From assembly GCA_013390785.1 (NCBI GenBank), contig JACASW010000003.1, positions 48,071-112,070 of the forward strand: a DNA stretch of 64,000 nucleotides, read 5' to 3'. Below, piece after piece: positions 52,260 to 60,447 of the stretch. Position 1 is the stretch's first letter. The number at the start of each line of letters is the position of its first letter. The translations under genes were made by a program, and so were the position numbers. The notes under the pieces are model-generated. The model saw only the letters and a program-made list of their open reading frames with translations. It was not told where the DNA came from and did not search any database. The stretch is from Marine Group I thaumarchaeote (GTDB taxonomy: Archaea > Thermoproteota > Nitrososphaeria > Nitrososphaerales > Nitrosopumilaceae).

Positions 52260-52290
52260 TAAAATTAGTGCAGCGATCAAACTAATTTTA
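52260..52290. promoter_or_regulatory. Perfect 10-base inverted repeat upstream of the urea symporter
   Basis: TAAAATTAGT (52260-52269) and ACTAATTTTA (52281-52290) are perfect complements around the loop GCAGCGATCAA. A TATA-like TTATATA lies at about 52233. The element is 99 bases from the symporter start and 88 from the divergent winged-helix gene. It may be an operator or a transcribed hairpin; no poly-T follows, so a terminator is unlikely. Confidence 0.5.
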
Positions 52291-52378
52291 ACCTGAAATA
52301 TACAATTTTGAAATGATTTACAACTTTAGGCACCAAATCAATACTCAAGTTTTAAAATAACGTGATTTTACGTCTCTT

Positions 52379-52954
52379 GTGGAATTAGAAGTTAATGACA
52401 TGAAAGTACTTGGTGCCATCAAGCGTGGTGCAAGTGGACTTAGAAATATCAAGAATGTTGTACATTTGAAAAATGAAGAACTTGAAAAAATCCTGGATGT
52501 ATTGGATCAGAGTAATATGATAACAATTAGGTATGGTTCAGGTCTTCTGGGACAGAAGAAGGTAATGTTAGGTGTCACTGAAAATGGCATAAAACAAATG
52601 GATGAATATGCTGATGGTCTAAGTAAAAGGTGGAGGGAGATGGTTAACCTTGCAATTGCTGGCGAAAGAGCAACCCTTGATCAAATGATACGGGATGAAC
52701 CACTTTTAGTTAACATGATGGTATTTTATGGTGTTACCGATACAGCTACACTTAGCCGATTGAATCTTAGATTTCTTCTAGAAGGAAAACACTTGTGCTA
52801 CAAATGCAAAAAAGAACTTGGTAAATTTTCGCAAAAATTTTCAGTTTCCGATGTTAGGAAATTTAACTTCAAGTTGCCACGTGGTATGACAACGAGGGAT
52901 GACTTGTGTAATGATTGTTTTGACAAATTGGATACTTCTCGGCAGCGCGGCTAA
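52379..52954 (+). CDS. Winged-helix protein with C-terminal Cys4 zinc site
   Basis: A 191-residue protein. Residues 1-80 read as a winged helix (DMKVLGAIKRGASGLRNIKNVV, then KNEELEKILDVLDQSNMIT, and a wing with GLLGQKKVMLGV). The middle is helical; the C-terminal third has CYKCKKELG and CNDCFDKL, a Cys4 site that could bind zinc. It is therefore a probable DNA-binding regulator. Start is GTG. Divergent orientation to the urea symporter, with the inverted repeat between, makes regulation of that transporter possible but unproven. It overlaps the convergent microprotein gene by 4 bases. Confidence 0.7.
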   Translation: MELEVNDMKVLGAIKRGASGLRNIKNVVHLKNEELEKILDVLDQSNMITIRYGSGLLGQKKVMLGVTENGIKQMDEYADGLSKRWREMVNLAIAGERATLDQMIRDEPLLVNMMVFYGVTDTATLSRLNLRFLLEGKHLCYKCKKELGKFSQKFSVSDVRKFNFKLPRGMTTRDDLCNDCFDKLDTSRQRG

Positions 52955-53226
52955 TACGTTTCATCTGTATTGTTAGATCTCGACGCACGTTTTTTGCTTA
53001 TAATTTTTAATGCAACTCGTGCTGCTACCATGCCAATTACCGCTACTATGCAAATTGTCCATAGCTGACTCAAGTTCTCCAGATCTTGTTCATGCTCATC
53101 AAGAGGTTTTTGATCAAATTGGTTTCCAGGAGAAAATGGGTCCTTGTCAATCTCCGATTGAGCGAAAGCCGCACTTGGTAAAATGACTATGACAAAAAAT
53201 ATGGCTATAAGATGGGATTTTATCAA
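52951..53226 (-). CDS. Small exported or membrane protein (91 aa)
   Basis: A signal peptide (MIKSHLIAIFFVIVILPSAAFAQ) with an AxA site is followed by a polar region rich in Asp, Gln and Glu, one membrane helix (TICIVAVIGMVAARVAL) and a short basic/acidic tail. The predicted mature protein is anchored with a short outside loop. No family recognised. Confidence 0.7.
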   Translation of the reverse strand: MIKSHLIAIFFVIVILPSAAFAQSEIDKDPFSPGNQFDQKPLDEHEQDLENLSQLWTICIVAVIGMVAARVALKIISKKRASRSNNTDETY

Positions 53227-53267
53227 GTATTATTTTGGCAAGTTGGATTAATTTAAGGGTTTGATGA

Positions 53268-53366
53268 CTAGTCGAAAAATCCTGTTAGACCCAAATACAA
53301 ACCGATGAGGCTAAACAATACTGCTATAATCCCTATAATCTGCTTATCATTCAGCATATCAGGCAT
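53268..53366 (-). CDS. 32-residue membrane microprotein
   Basis: A 32-codon frame (99 bases with stop) beginning MPDMLNDKQIIGIIAVLFSL, then GLYLGLTGFFD. It has one hydrophobic helix with a short polar N-terminus, so a single-pass membrane microprotein is predicted. It sits 41 bases upstream of the 91-residue membrane protein on the same strand and may share its transcript. The clear amphipathic-to-hydrophobic pattern supports it; chance frames of this length are common, so it needs conservation evidence. Confidence 0.5.
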   Translation of the reverse strand: MPDMLNDKQIIGIIAVLFSLIGLYLGLTGFFD

Positions 53367-53454
53367 AGTAATTAGTTCTGTAATTGGTTAATATTCGTTC
53401 TTGATTACTGGCATCACCTTTTATGGAGCCGTAATTGAAGAAACGTGATTTCTA

Positions 53455-54645
53455 ATGTCAGAGTTAGATGAATTTGCTGAGGCACTGATGGGACAACTTT
53501 CGGTTGAAATTGATGAGGAAAAGGTAATAGCAGAACTTGCAGCAAAGATCAAAGAGGATAGAAACTTTACCGTAGAATTTGATGGTGTTGAAAGTGTTTC
53601 GCAGGGATTGTTTCCAGAATTAGTTCAAAAGGTAAATGAATACATGGGATTAGAGGTTTCCGGAAAACTATCTATCGAATACCTAAAACTAGATGAATTT
53701 AAGCGTCTGAAAGGAAAAAAGGTGTTCACAGAAAATGGGCGTATATTTGTGGACAAATTATTTGAGGCTGTTGCAAAAAATGATCTGAAAAAAATTTCAG
53801 AATTAATCAAAGAAGATACTGCAAAATTCTTGGTTTATTCTACTTATGTGAAATCATACATCTCAAAGATATCAACAACATATGGAGATTATCTGGACTC
53901 CAGAATCTATCTTAACAGATTCATCCTAGATGATTATCCAAGGATAATTCTATACAAGCAGGGTCCCCCATACGAATCTAAAGCGGAATCGGTAAAATCT
54001 GGTTATTTTGGTGCTATGAAGATGACAATTTTGGAGGAGATTGTTCATTCTGTACAAAGCAATCTTCACAGATTAAACGTTGAGGCTGTCATGCAGGTTA
54101 ATACGATAAATGAGGAATTGGCAAAAATTATCTTAGAATTAGATAGTAAAACGGTAACAGAACTTACTGAATACCTACAATTGCAACTTGTACCTGATGA
54201 GTTCCAAATTGCCAAGAAAGCAAATCTATTTTTCATGCTGAACCCTGACAATTTCATCACTAATGTTATGGGACCAGATGTCATGACATACACGCATGTT
54301 GAAATTGATCCTAAGATTTCAGAACTTGTTCCCTCGTTAGAGGAAATCTACAAAAAATGGCTAAAACCTATCCAGGCTCAACATGCAATATTTACTACCA
54401 TGGAAGGAATGGCAGAGTTTGTTGTACAGCAAATACTAAGAGATGATTCAGATTTTCAAAATTATCTTAGCACATTTGTAGGTACCAACTATTCTGACTA
54501 TAGTGTAAAAAAGAGTATTGGTAAAGAATTCACTCAACAAGTGTTTGACGTGTATGATAAAGATGCATTTGTTAAACTAATTGCAAATCCACCTAACACA
54601 AAAGAGTTGAAAGATCCACAACTATATCTAAATAGAATCAAATAG
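53455..54645 (+). CDS. Uncharacterised zincin-like protein with an EExxH motif
   Basis: A 396-residue soluble protein I cannot place in a named family. Two helices stand out: LEEIVHSVQSNLH (residues 193-205) and MEGMAEFVVQQIL (316-328). In gluzincin metallopeptidases, a helix HExxH is followed by a later helix with a third ligand Glu in an EG.AE context. Here the first His is replaced by Glu (E194-E195-x-x-H198) and E317 would be the third ligand. That could be an altered metal site or an inactive scaffold. The rest is helical and rich in Lys/Glu. It lies 11 bases before the SirB1-like gene, likely one operon. Confidence 0.65.
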   Translation: MSELDEFAEALMGQLSVEIDEEKVIAELAAKIKEDRNFTVEFDGVESVSQGLFPELVQKVNEYMGLEVSGKLSIEYLKLDEFKRLKGKKVFTENGRIFVDKLFEAVAKNDLKKISELIKEDTAKFLVYSTYVKSYISKISTTYGDYLDSRIYLNRFILDDYPRIILYKQGPPYESKAESVKSGYFGAMKMTILEEIVHSVQSNLHRLNVEAVMQVNTINEELAKIILELDSKTVTELTEYLQLQLVPDEFQIAKKANLFFMLNPDNFITNVMGPDVMTYTHVEIDPKISELVPSLEEIYKKWLKPIQAQHAIFTTMEGMAEFVVQQILRDDSDFQNYLSTFVGTNYSDYSVKKSIGKEFTQQVFDVYDKDAFVKLIANPPNTKELKDPQLYLNRIK

Positions 54646-54656
54646 CATGGGATTTA

Positions 54657-55484
54657 TTGTCGGCAGAAAAATTTGATCCATTTATTTCCGAATGGACATC
54701 TTTTTCGAAAAATCCGAATTATAATTTGATTGAAAAATGTCTAAAGATGGCACAAATTCTGGAATATCCTGAATTGGATATATCAAAATACGTTGAAAAA
54801 ATAAACGACATAAGTAATTCCCTGAAGGCAAAAATAGGCAAAGTTAAGAATTCAACATATCTCATTTCCATGCTCAATGAGCATCTTTTTGATGAGCTTG
54901 GTTTTTACGGCGCTGAAGAGGATTATTACGATCCAGGAAACAGTTTTCTTAACATAGTACTTGATAAAAAAACTGGTATACCAATTACTCTCTCTATAAT
55001 ATACTCAGAAGTTGCCAAGAATATTGGACTTGATCTTCAGATTGTTGGGTTCCCTGGACATGTAATTGTAAAATACAAGGATGAGGTGATCTTGGATCCG
55101 TTTTATCGTGGAAGATTACTTACAATTGAAGACTTGGAAGGAATTTTGAATAGAAATTTTGGGGAGGATATTGAATTTGTTCCAGAATATCTAAACAGTG
55201 CTACAGCGGAGCAACTTTTGACTAGGTTACTAAGAAATCTGAAAAATGCGTACACCCAATCGTATGCATATGATAATGCTATGAAATGCACAGATATGAT
55301 TTTAGGAATGCGACCAGAATCTCCTGAGGAGATTAGAGATAAGGGTATTTTGGAAGAGCGTCTTTTACGTTATGATAAGGCACTGCCTTTACTCAATAAA
55401 TATTTGGAACTAGAACCAGAAGCTGATGACGCAGATTTTATTTTGGAATTAATTAAGAGTGTTAGAGAAAAATCTAATCAATAA
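54657..55484 (+). CDS. SirB1-like transglutaminase-fold protein with C-terminal TPR-like helices
   Basis: A 275-residue protein of the SirB1 family. The central part shows YYDPGNSFLNIVLDKKTGIPITLS, VAKNIGLDLQIVGFPGHVIVKY and ILDPFYRGRLLTIEDLEGIL, in which bacterial relatives keep a transglutaminase/protease-like core without clear Cys-His-Asp triad; here no catalytic Cys is in the usual place, so a non-enzymatic role is likely. The C-terminal 90 residues are TPR-like helices (YDNAMKCTDMILGMRPESPEE, YDKALPLLNKYLELEPEADDA). Start is TTG. It follows the zincin-like gene directly. Confidence 0.8.
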   Translation: MSAEKFDPFISEWTSFSKNPNYNLIEKCLKMAQILEYPELDISKYVEKINDISNSLKAKIGKVKNSTYLISMLNEHLFDELGFYGAEEDYYDPGNSFLNIVLDKKTGIPITLSIIYSEVAKNIGLDLQIVGFPGHVIVKYKDEVILDPFYRGRLLTIEDLEGILNRNFGEDIEFVPEYLNSATAEQLLTRLLRNLKNAYTQSYAYDNAMKCTDMILGMRPESPEEIRDKGILEERLLRYDKALPLLNKYLELEPEADDADFILELIKSVREKSNQ

Positions 55485-55647
55485 TGGAAGATATTTCATT
55501 ACCTTTCCTTGCCATTTTGACCTCGTATCGTGCAATTTCATTTCGCAATGCACGTTTTAGAAAATCAACTTCACTTCTCAGCTCAGCCACTTCATCTTCC
55601 AGTTTAGCAATTCTATCATAAACGGTTTCAGATTCTGTAGATGACAT
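55474..55647 (-). CDS. Small coiled-coil protein (57 aa)
   Basis: A 57-residue frame starting MSSTESETVYDRIAKLEDEV with a heptad pattern of Leu/Ile/Val through VAELRSEVDFLKRALRNEIA, so a parallel coiled coil is likely. It overlaps the end of the SirB1-like gene by 11 bases, convergently. No known family; the strong regular pattern and balanced codon use support a real gene. Confidence 0.6.
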   Translation of the reverse strand: MSSTESETVYDRIAKLEDEVAELRSEVDFLKRALRNEIARYEVKMARKGNEISSIID

Positions 55648-55704
55648 TATGGTATAAAAAAATGAAAAGACCTTAAAAAGTTATGGGTAGATTTCTACTC
55701 GTAA

Positions 55705-55866
55705 TTACAAATCAAATACCTGGTTGCAGGCAGGACACTTTGCACGCTCTTGACCTACCTGACCAATAATAAAGATCCTACCTATAGTCTTACATTCTGG
55801 ACACATACCAGTGGTTGCATTTTTTGGACCAGACTTGATAATTTTTTGTGTTTTTCTTCGTCCCAA
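55705..55866 (-). CDS. Small zinc-ribbon protein (53 aa)
   Basis: A 53-codon frame with TTG start: basic N-terminus (GRRKTQKIIKSGPKN), then CPECKTIGRIFIIG and CPACNQVFDL. Two CPxC knuckles 24 residues apart form a zinc ribbon like those of small archaeal ribosome- or RNA-associated proteins. It is followed by the small coiled-coil gene 57 bases on and preceded by tRNA-Ser on the same strand. Confidence 0.75.
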   Translation of the reverse strand: MGRRKTQKIIKSGPKNATTGMCPECKTIGRIFIIGQVGQERAKCPACNQVFDL

Positions 55867-55911
55867 TAATGAAAATGTGTATCAACGTACTTTTAAATTT
55901 AATTAAAAAAG

Positions 55912-55995
55912 CGCGGGGAGAGGGATTCGAACCCACGAGTTCTTGCGAACATAGAATTAGCAATCCTACGCCCTACCAGGCTAGGCGACCCCCGC
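55912..55995 (-). tRNA. tRNA-Ser (GCT)
   Basis: Read on the minus strand: acceptor GCGGGGG pairs with TCCCCGC, discriminator G; the anticodon loop TTGCTAA gives anticodon GCT; a long variable arm (about 15 bases, TGTTCGCAAGAACTC region) is typical of serine tRNA; T loop TTCGAAT. No intron and no encoded CCA. A run of six T follows at 55905-55910 as terminator. Confidence 0.92.
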
Positions 55996-56106
55996 ATGTT
56001 TCTTGCTAAATGAATTCAGTTAATTAGTATAACGTGATTATACTAATAATTACAGAAAGTGTCTATTTCACACAAAATTTAATTGTTGAATTTTAGTGAA
56101 CCAAAC

Positions 56107-56850
56107 TCAATCTGTTATCTGTGTATAATTTTTTACGATATCTCGTAATGGTATTCTTTTACCACCAACAATTTTGAGGTCAACACGAAAAGTTCCATTT
56201 TCAATGTTTACTATATTATACGAGTTTTCAAAAAATCCACGAACTCTTTCTGATGAAGCAGTGCCAGCATTTGCAATTGATAATGTATTAAAATCCCAAA
56301 TCCATGGTCTGTGTTTATGACCACATAAAACCAAACTCACGTTAGAATCTAAGATAGTTCGTAGTACATCACCTGCATCAATCGCAGTCAATCTATCAGA
56401 ACCAGTATCAGGAATACCGATCAGATGATGGTGCATTGCCACTATCTTTAATTTGCCTTCATGTTTCTTCAATGTTCGTTCAAGCCACAAATTTTGATGA
56501 TGGCCAATCTCACCCTCATCACGATCTGGTCTAGCTGATCCAAGTGTTACAAGTATAGTATCATCTCCTAGTTCATTTTCAGTCTTAAATGGAAAATATT
56601 TCTTGAACAACAAGTAACCCGTATTTCTATAATCGTGATTTCCACTGATTGCGATTATTTTCTCAACTTTAATCTGTGAAATCATTTTTTTACATTTTTC
56701 ATATTGCTCGATTAATCCTTCATTAGTAAGATCCCCAGTGATTACCACAGCACTTGGTTTTAATGAATTAATTTCATCAATTACTTTTTGAAATGCTTCT
56801 TCACGGAATTGTGCACCCACATGAAGATCTGATAATTGGACAATTTCCAC
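56107..56850 (-). CDS. Calcineurin-like metallophosphoesterase
   Basis: A 247-residue phosphoesterase with all family motifs: DLHVG (QLSDLHVGAQF), GDLTNEG, GNHDYR (ISGNHDYRNTGY), the MHHHLIG His, and GHKHRPW. Two metals are expected, with a role as phosphodiesterase or phosphatase; cyclic nucleotide phosphodiesterases of the CpdA type share LSDLHVG. Substrate unknown. Region 55996-56106 is AT-rich and holds nothing else I can see. Confidence 0.9.
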   Translation of the reverse strand: MEIVQLSDLHVGAQFREEAFQKVIDEINSLKPSAVVITGDLTNEGLIEQYEKCKKMISQIKVEKIIAISGNHDYRNTGYLLFKKYFPFKTENELGDDTILVTLGSARPDRDEGEIGHHQNLWLERTLKKHEGKLKIVAMHHHLIGIPDTGSDRLTAIDAGDVLRTILDSNVSLVLCGHKHRPWIWDFNTLSIANAGTASSERVRGFFENSYNIVNIENGTFRVDLKIVGGKRIPLRDIVKNYTQITD

Positions 56851-56960
56851 ATTTTAAAAAATGGATTAAACGTTTTAAACAGTTACTGTAATACAATTTC
56901 AACAAATCAAGAAATTTTGAAGGTAGGAAATAAATAATTAAAACACAGGATTATGACATC

Positions 56961-57995
56961 TTGGCAAAAAAAACAGTGATTATCAAGGGTGATGGTATTG
57001 GTTCAGAAGTTGTAGATTTGATGCTTAACGTATTAAAGGAATGTAACATGCAAGCAGAGATCATTAACTGTGAGGCTGGTTCTGAACAATGGGAAAAAAA
57101 TGGTTCTAAAGACAAGTCATATATTCCTGATGTAACAATGGAGTCACTCAAAGAATCTGATGCTTGTTTTAAGGGCCCAACTACCACTATACCAAAACCA
57201 GGTGCACCAAGAAGTGTGGCTGTTACACTACGTCAGAAATTTGAATTGTACTCAAATATCAGACCAATCAAAACATACGAAAGGTTGACTCCTAATAGGA
57301 ATTTAGATTTTGTCTGTTTTAGAGAGGCCACTGAAGGATTGTACAGCGGTATGGAAGTTCAAATATCAGATGATGCAGCTATTGCTATACGTCAGATTAC
57401 AAGAAATAGTTGTAGAAGATTCGTTTTATCCACACTTGAATGGGCTAAAAAATATAATCTTAAAAAAATGGTTGTGATAACAAAGCGAAATATACTCAAA
57501 AAAACTGACGGTATTTTTTGGGATGAAACACAAAATTGTGTTAAAGAACATAATGACATGAATTTGGAGGAAATATACATTGACAATATGGCACAGCAAT
57601 TAGTTGTTAATCCAGAGCAATTCAATAACTCGGTAATATTGAGTACAAATCTTTTCATGGATATAATTTCTGAATTGGCATCAGGAATCGTTGGTTCGAT
57701 TGGATTAATTTATTCGGCAAACATGGGTGATTCATATGCCATGTTTGAAGCTGCACATGGTAGCGCACCGTCTTTCAAAGGACAAAACAAAGTTAACCCA
57801 ACTGCAACCATTCTTGCAGGAGCTTGGATGGCTGAATACCTTGGTGAGCCACACATAAAAGAAGCAATTTTTTCTGCCACAGAGCACGTGATTAATGAAG
57901 GAAAAACAATCACTTTTGATATTGGTGGAAATGCCAGCACATCTCAGATGGCTGACGCAATAACTATACTTGCAAAAGAAAAACTAAGAAAGTAA
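56961..57995 (+). CDS. Isocitrate/homoisocitrate dehydrogenase family protein
   Basis: A 344-residue beta-decarboxylating dehydrogenase: IIKGDGIGSEVVDLML at the start, REATEGLYSGME, the substrate helix RSVAVTLRQKFELYSNIRPIK (the Ser and Arg bind the substrate carboxyls), IGLIYSANMGDSYAMFEAAHGSAP for Asp and nucleotide. It could be NAD-dependent isocitrate dehydrogenase or homoisocitrate dehydrogenase for the aminoadipate lysine route; isopropylmalate dehydrogenase is less likely because the substrate helix lacks the Leu-rich segment. Start is TTG. It overlaps the hemK gene by 12 bases, convergently. Confidence 0.8.
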   Translation: MAKKTVIIKGDGIGSEVVDLMLNVLKECNMQAEIINCEAGSEQWEKNGSKDKSYIPDVTMESLKESDACFKGPTTTIPKPGAPRSVAVTLRQKFELYSNIRPIKTYERLTPNRNLDFVCFREATEGLYSGMEVQISDDAAIAIRQITRNSCRRFVLSTLEWAKKYNLKKMVVITKRNILKKTDGIFWDETQNCVKEHNDMNLEEIYIDNMAQQLVVNPEQFNNSVILSTNLFMDIISELASGIVGSIGLIYSANMGDSYAMFEAAHGSAPSFKGQNKVNPTATILAGAWMAEYLGEPHIKEAIFSATEHVINEGKTITFDIGGNASTSQMADAITILAKEKLRK

Positions 57996-58526
57996 CTTAA
58001 CGGCCTTAACAAGTATTAATTCTTCAAAGAACAATTTCTTTTTTGCTAGAATGCTTACGTTGAAACCATCAAGTTCAGTATGAGAAATCAATTTTTTAAA
58101 ATTAGAAAGAGATGAAGTGACATAGAGAAATTTTCCACCAGGTTTAATTCGTGATTTAGCCGAGTCGATAATTTTCATTGGTATTTCTAATCCATCTCTC
58201 CCCCCATCTGTTCTGATATCCAATATTTCATCTGTATTTAGATATGGCATATTGCAGATGATGAGATCAAACTGTTGATTTAGGGCATCCGCTGCATTGC
58301 AGCAAATATTATTTGTTGTAAAGTACCCCGGTTTTTTTAAAACATGAAAACTCAGATCTGTGCCTACAACTACAGAAAATGATTTCGACAAAAGTGCAGC
58401 CAAATAACCAGATCCCGTACCAATATCTAATGCATAATCGCCTTTTTCATTTTTAATATAATCAGCCAAAAAGAATGTGTCCTCAGATGGAGGATATGGT
58501 TCAACTTCTGATAATTTTTTTCGCAA
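57984..58526 (-). CDS. HemK-like (archaeal Mtq2/PrmC) methyltransferase with NMPY motif
   Basis: A 180-residue class I methyltransferase: YPPSEDTFFLADYI, motif I ALDIGTGSGYLAALL, and the catalytic IICNMPYLNTDEI where most relatives have NPPY. The N and final PY needed to hold the Gln amide are kept. Known homologues methylate a Gln in release factor aRF1 (GGQ) with a Trm112-like partner; no such partner is adjacent. It overlaps the rRNA dimethylase gene by 26 bases and is the last gene of a conserved archaeal block. Confidence 0.82.
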   Translation of the reverse strand: MRKKLSEVEPYPPSEDTFFLADYIKNEKGDYALDIGTGSGYLAALLSKSFSVVVGTDLSFHVLKKPGYFTTNNICCNAADALNQQFDLIICNMPYLNTDEILDIRTDGGRDGLEIPMKIIDSAKSRIKPGGKFLYVTSSLSNFKKLISHTELDGFNVSILAKKKLFFEELILVKAVKLLS

Positions 58527-59202
58527 TTTTTATAATTTCATCTCCTGACAATTCATCCAGACGTTTTTTAGAAGTGGAATTTACACCGAATTGTTTTAAA
58601 ATATTTTGCAGGGTTTTTCGTCTATATGAAAAAATCCTGTTAACAGTTAAAATCAATATCTTCTGTATCACCTTCTTTTGCTCCAAAAGCATTACAACAG
58701 AATCAACCTTTGGCATTGGAAAAAAATTTGATTTTCTAACATTCATCAAAAACTTTATCCTAAAACCATAATTTGCTAAGACAGATATCGCCTTATGCTC
58801 TTCATTTGAGACCAGTTTTTCAGCAAACTCTTTTTGTACCATTATAACTGCACGAGAAACTTTTTTTTGTAATAACCATTCTATGGCAAATCGGCTTTTT
58901 GAATAAGGAAGATTTGAAATAAATATAGAAAAACTATGAACTGACTTAAAGCCATCCCCATATTCTAAAACTAGATTTGAATAATCATGAAAATTGGATT
59001 TTGCTGCAAGATACAAATCATGATCATTTTCTATTGAAAAAACTTGTTTTGCATTTTTACATACATATGGAATCAAAATTCCATGACCAGTTCCTATTTC
59101 AAGTACTATATCGTTTCTTGTAATTTTAGCGCTATCAACAATAGATCTTGCAATTGTTTTTGATTTTAGAAAGTGCTGCCCCAGATCTTTACGTTTGTTC
59201 AT
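58501..59202 (-). CDS. ksgA: 16S rRNA (adenine-N6,N6)-dimethyltransferase KsgA/Dim1
   Basis: A 233-residue KsgA: QHFLKSKTIARSIVDSA, motif I LEIGTGHGILIPYV, VFSIENDHDLY, and NLPYSKSRFAIEWL with the catalytic NLPY. It dimethylates two adjacent adenines in the 3' helix of 16S rRNA. It is shorter than typical (about 260-270) at the C-terminus. It overlaps DUF655 by 4 bases upstream and hemK by 26 bases downstream. Confidence 0.92.
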   Translation of the reverse strand: MNKRKDLGQHFLKSKTIARSIVDSAKITRNDIVLEIGTGHGILIPYVCKNAKQVFSIENDHDLYLAAKSNFHDYSNLVLEYGDGFKSVHSFSIFISNLPYSKSRFAIEWLLQKKVSRAVIMVQKEFAEKLVSNEEHKAISVLANYGFRIKFLMNVRKSNFFPMPKVDSVVMLLEQKKVIQKILILTVNRIFSYRRKTLQNILKQFGVNSTSKKRLDELSGDEIIKIAKKIIRS

Positions 59203-59765
59203 CGTTTAACAAAGAGATTCATTCTTGCTTCTCCTGAAATCTCTTCAATTATTCTTTGCGACAAATGTCTTATTGGCTCTTTCAAACCCACGCGTTTTTC
59301 TATGTCATTAAAACTTTCGAATGGTCCTTTCTCTCTTTCTTTTATTATAGCATTAAGGTATGTTTTACCAATGCCGGGGATCAGTTCAAGTGCGTGAATT
59401 CTTGGTGTAAGAGGTTGTGCGTTATTTATATAATCTACAAATTTTTTTTCGTTTTTGGTTACAATTAATTCAACAACTCCAGGGATTTCATTTTTTGCAG
59501 AATCGGAAATTTTTATGTAATCAATTTTGCCTAACACTGACTGTACTTTGGTTCTTCCTTCCTTTCCAATGTATATTCTCTCGCCAACATCAAATGTTGA
59601 ATCTTCTGTTCCTAGTATTTCTAACAGTGTAAGTCTTTCTTCCCCTATCGCAATTACAATTACTCCAGTTCTTCCATGAACCGTAGTTGATTTAGCACGT
59701 AATTTAGAATCCAAAACATATGCATGTTCCTCGTACTTTCTTAACTGGGTATTACCCATCTCCAA
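59199..59765 (-). CDS. DUF655 RNA-binding protein
   Basis: A 188-residue archaeal protein with an N-terminal beta domain (TGVIVIAIGEERLTLLEIL, FDVGERIYIG) and a C-terminal HhH-type domain (ALELIPGIGKTYLNAIIKEREKGPFES, RVGLKEPIRHLSQRIIEEI). Members are conserved between RpoF and KsgA genes and are thought to act on RNA or ribosomes. The function is unproven. Confidence 0.9.
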   Translation of the reverse strand: MEMGNTQLRKYEEHAYVLDSKLRAKSTTVHGRTGVIVIAIGEERLTLLEILGTEDSTFDVGERIYIGKEGRTKVQSVLGKIDYIKISDSAKNEIPGVVELIVTKNEKKFVDYINNAQPLTPRIHALELIPGIGKTYLNAIIKEREKGPFESFNDIEKRVGLKEPIRHLSQRIIEEISGEARMNLFVKR

Positions 59766-59782
59766 AACTAATCACCTAAAAT

Positions 59783-60109
59783 TTAGGAATTCTCGTCAAT
59801 AATTTTGAGTATCTTTTCTAGTGTCTCTGAGAGAATTAGTTTTTTCCATCCAAAGGTAAATGAACGTAATTCTGGCAATGATCTTGGTAGAATGTTTATA
59901 ATTTCTACTGCTTCCTCCTCAGTTAAGCCACATTGATTAATTAGATCACTCTTCATTTTCTTTGCAGCTTTTGGTTCAACCTTGGAAAATTTTGATACAT
60001 AATCATGTGTCCACCGCTGAATCTGATCCATTGATTCGGGATCACTCTTTGATAACATCTCCTTAACTTCGGGCAATGAGAGCATTCGTTTTTTTACTAC
60101 TTCTTCCAT
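59783..60109 (-). CDS. rpoF: DNA-directed RNA polymerase subunit F (Rpo4)
   Basis: A 108-residue Rpo4/Rpb4: MEEVVKKRMLSLPEVKEMLSK, a helical core with VSKFSKVEPKAAKKMKSDLIN and CGLTEEEAVEIINILPRSLPELRSF. It pairs with RpoE to form the stalk of RNA polymerase. Its place directly after L21e and before DUF655 is the conserved archaeal arrangement. Confidence 0.93.
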   Translation of the reverse strand: MEEVVKKRMLSLPEVKEMLSKSDPESMDQIQRWTHDYVSKFSKVEPKAAKKMKSDLINQCGLTEEEAVEIINILPRSLPELRSFTFGWKKLILSETLEKILKIIDENS

Positions 60110-60112
60110 TAA

Positions 60113-60412
60113 TTAAACACCAAACGGTTTGATATGATCAAATCTTGTGATTAAAGTTTTCGTCTTTTTACCAAGTTTAATATCAAGTGTGACGCTACGC
60201 CTACCAACCTCATTTACAGTACCTACTTTACCATGATATCGTCTATGTGGTAATCCCTTATGCTGTCTAGGATCAATGATTACTAGTGCCTTGTCTCCCT
60301 CATGATACTCACGAAGTAGAAATGAAACACCTCTAGGAGCATTTTTTGTCATAATAGATCTAGACTTGTGCTTAAAGCCATGAGAACGACCAGATGGTTT
60401 CTTGGTAGTCAT
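60113..60412 (-). CDS. rpl21e: 50S ribosomal protein L21e
   Basis: A 99-residue basic protein: SHGFKHKSRSIMTKNAPRGVS, FLLREYHEGDKALVIIDPRQHKGLPHRRYHGKVGT is split over the core (parts: YHEGDKALVIIDP, KGLPHRRYHGKVG), ending RFDHIKPFGV. It is a large-subunit protein in archaea and eukaryotes. It starts the L21e-rpoF-DUF655-ksgA-hemK run, only 3 bases before rpoF. Confidence 0.96.
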   Translation of the reverse strand: MTTKKPSGRSHGFKHKSRSIMTKNAPRGVSFLLREYHEGDKALVIIDPRQHKGLPHRRYHGKVGTVNEVGRRSVTLDIKLGKKTKTLITRFDHIKPFGV

Positions 60413-60447
60413 ATGTGAGTATGGCTTCTAAAGCCTTATTTTAATAC

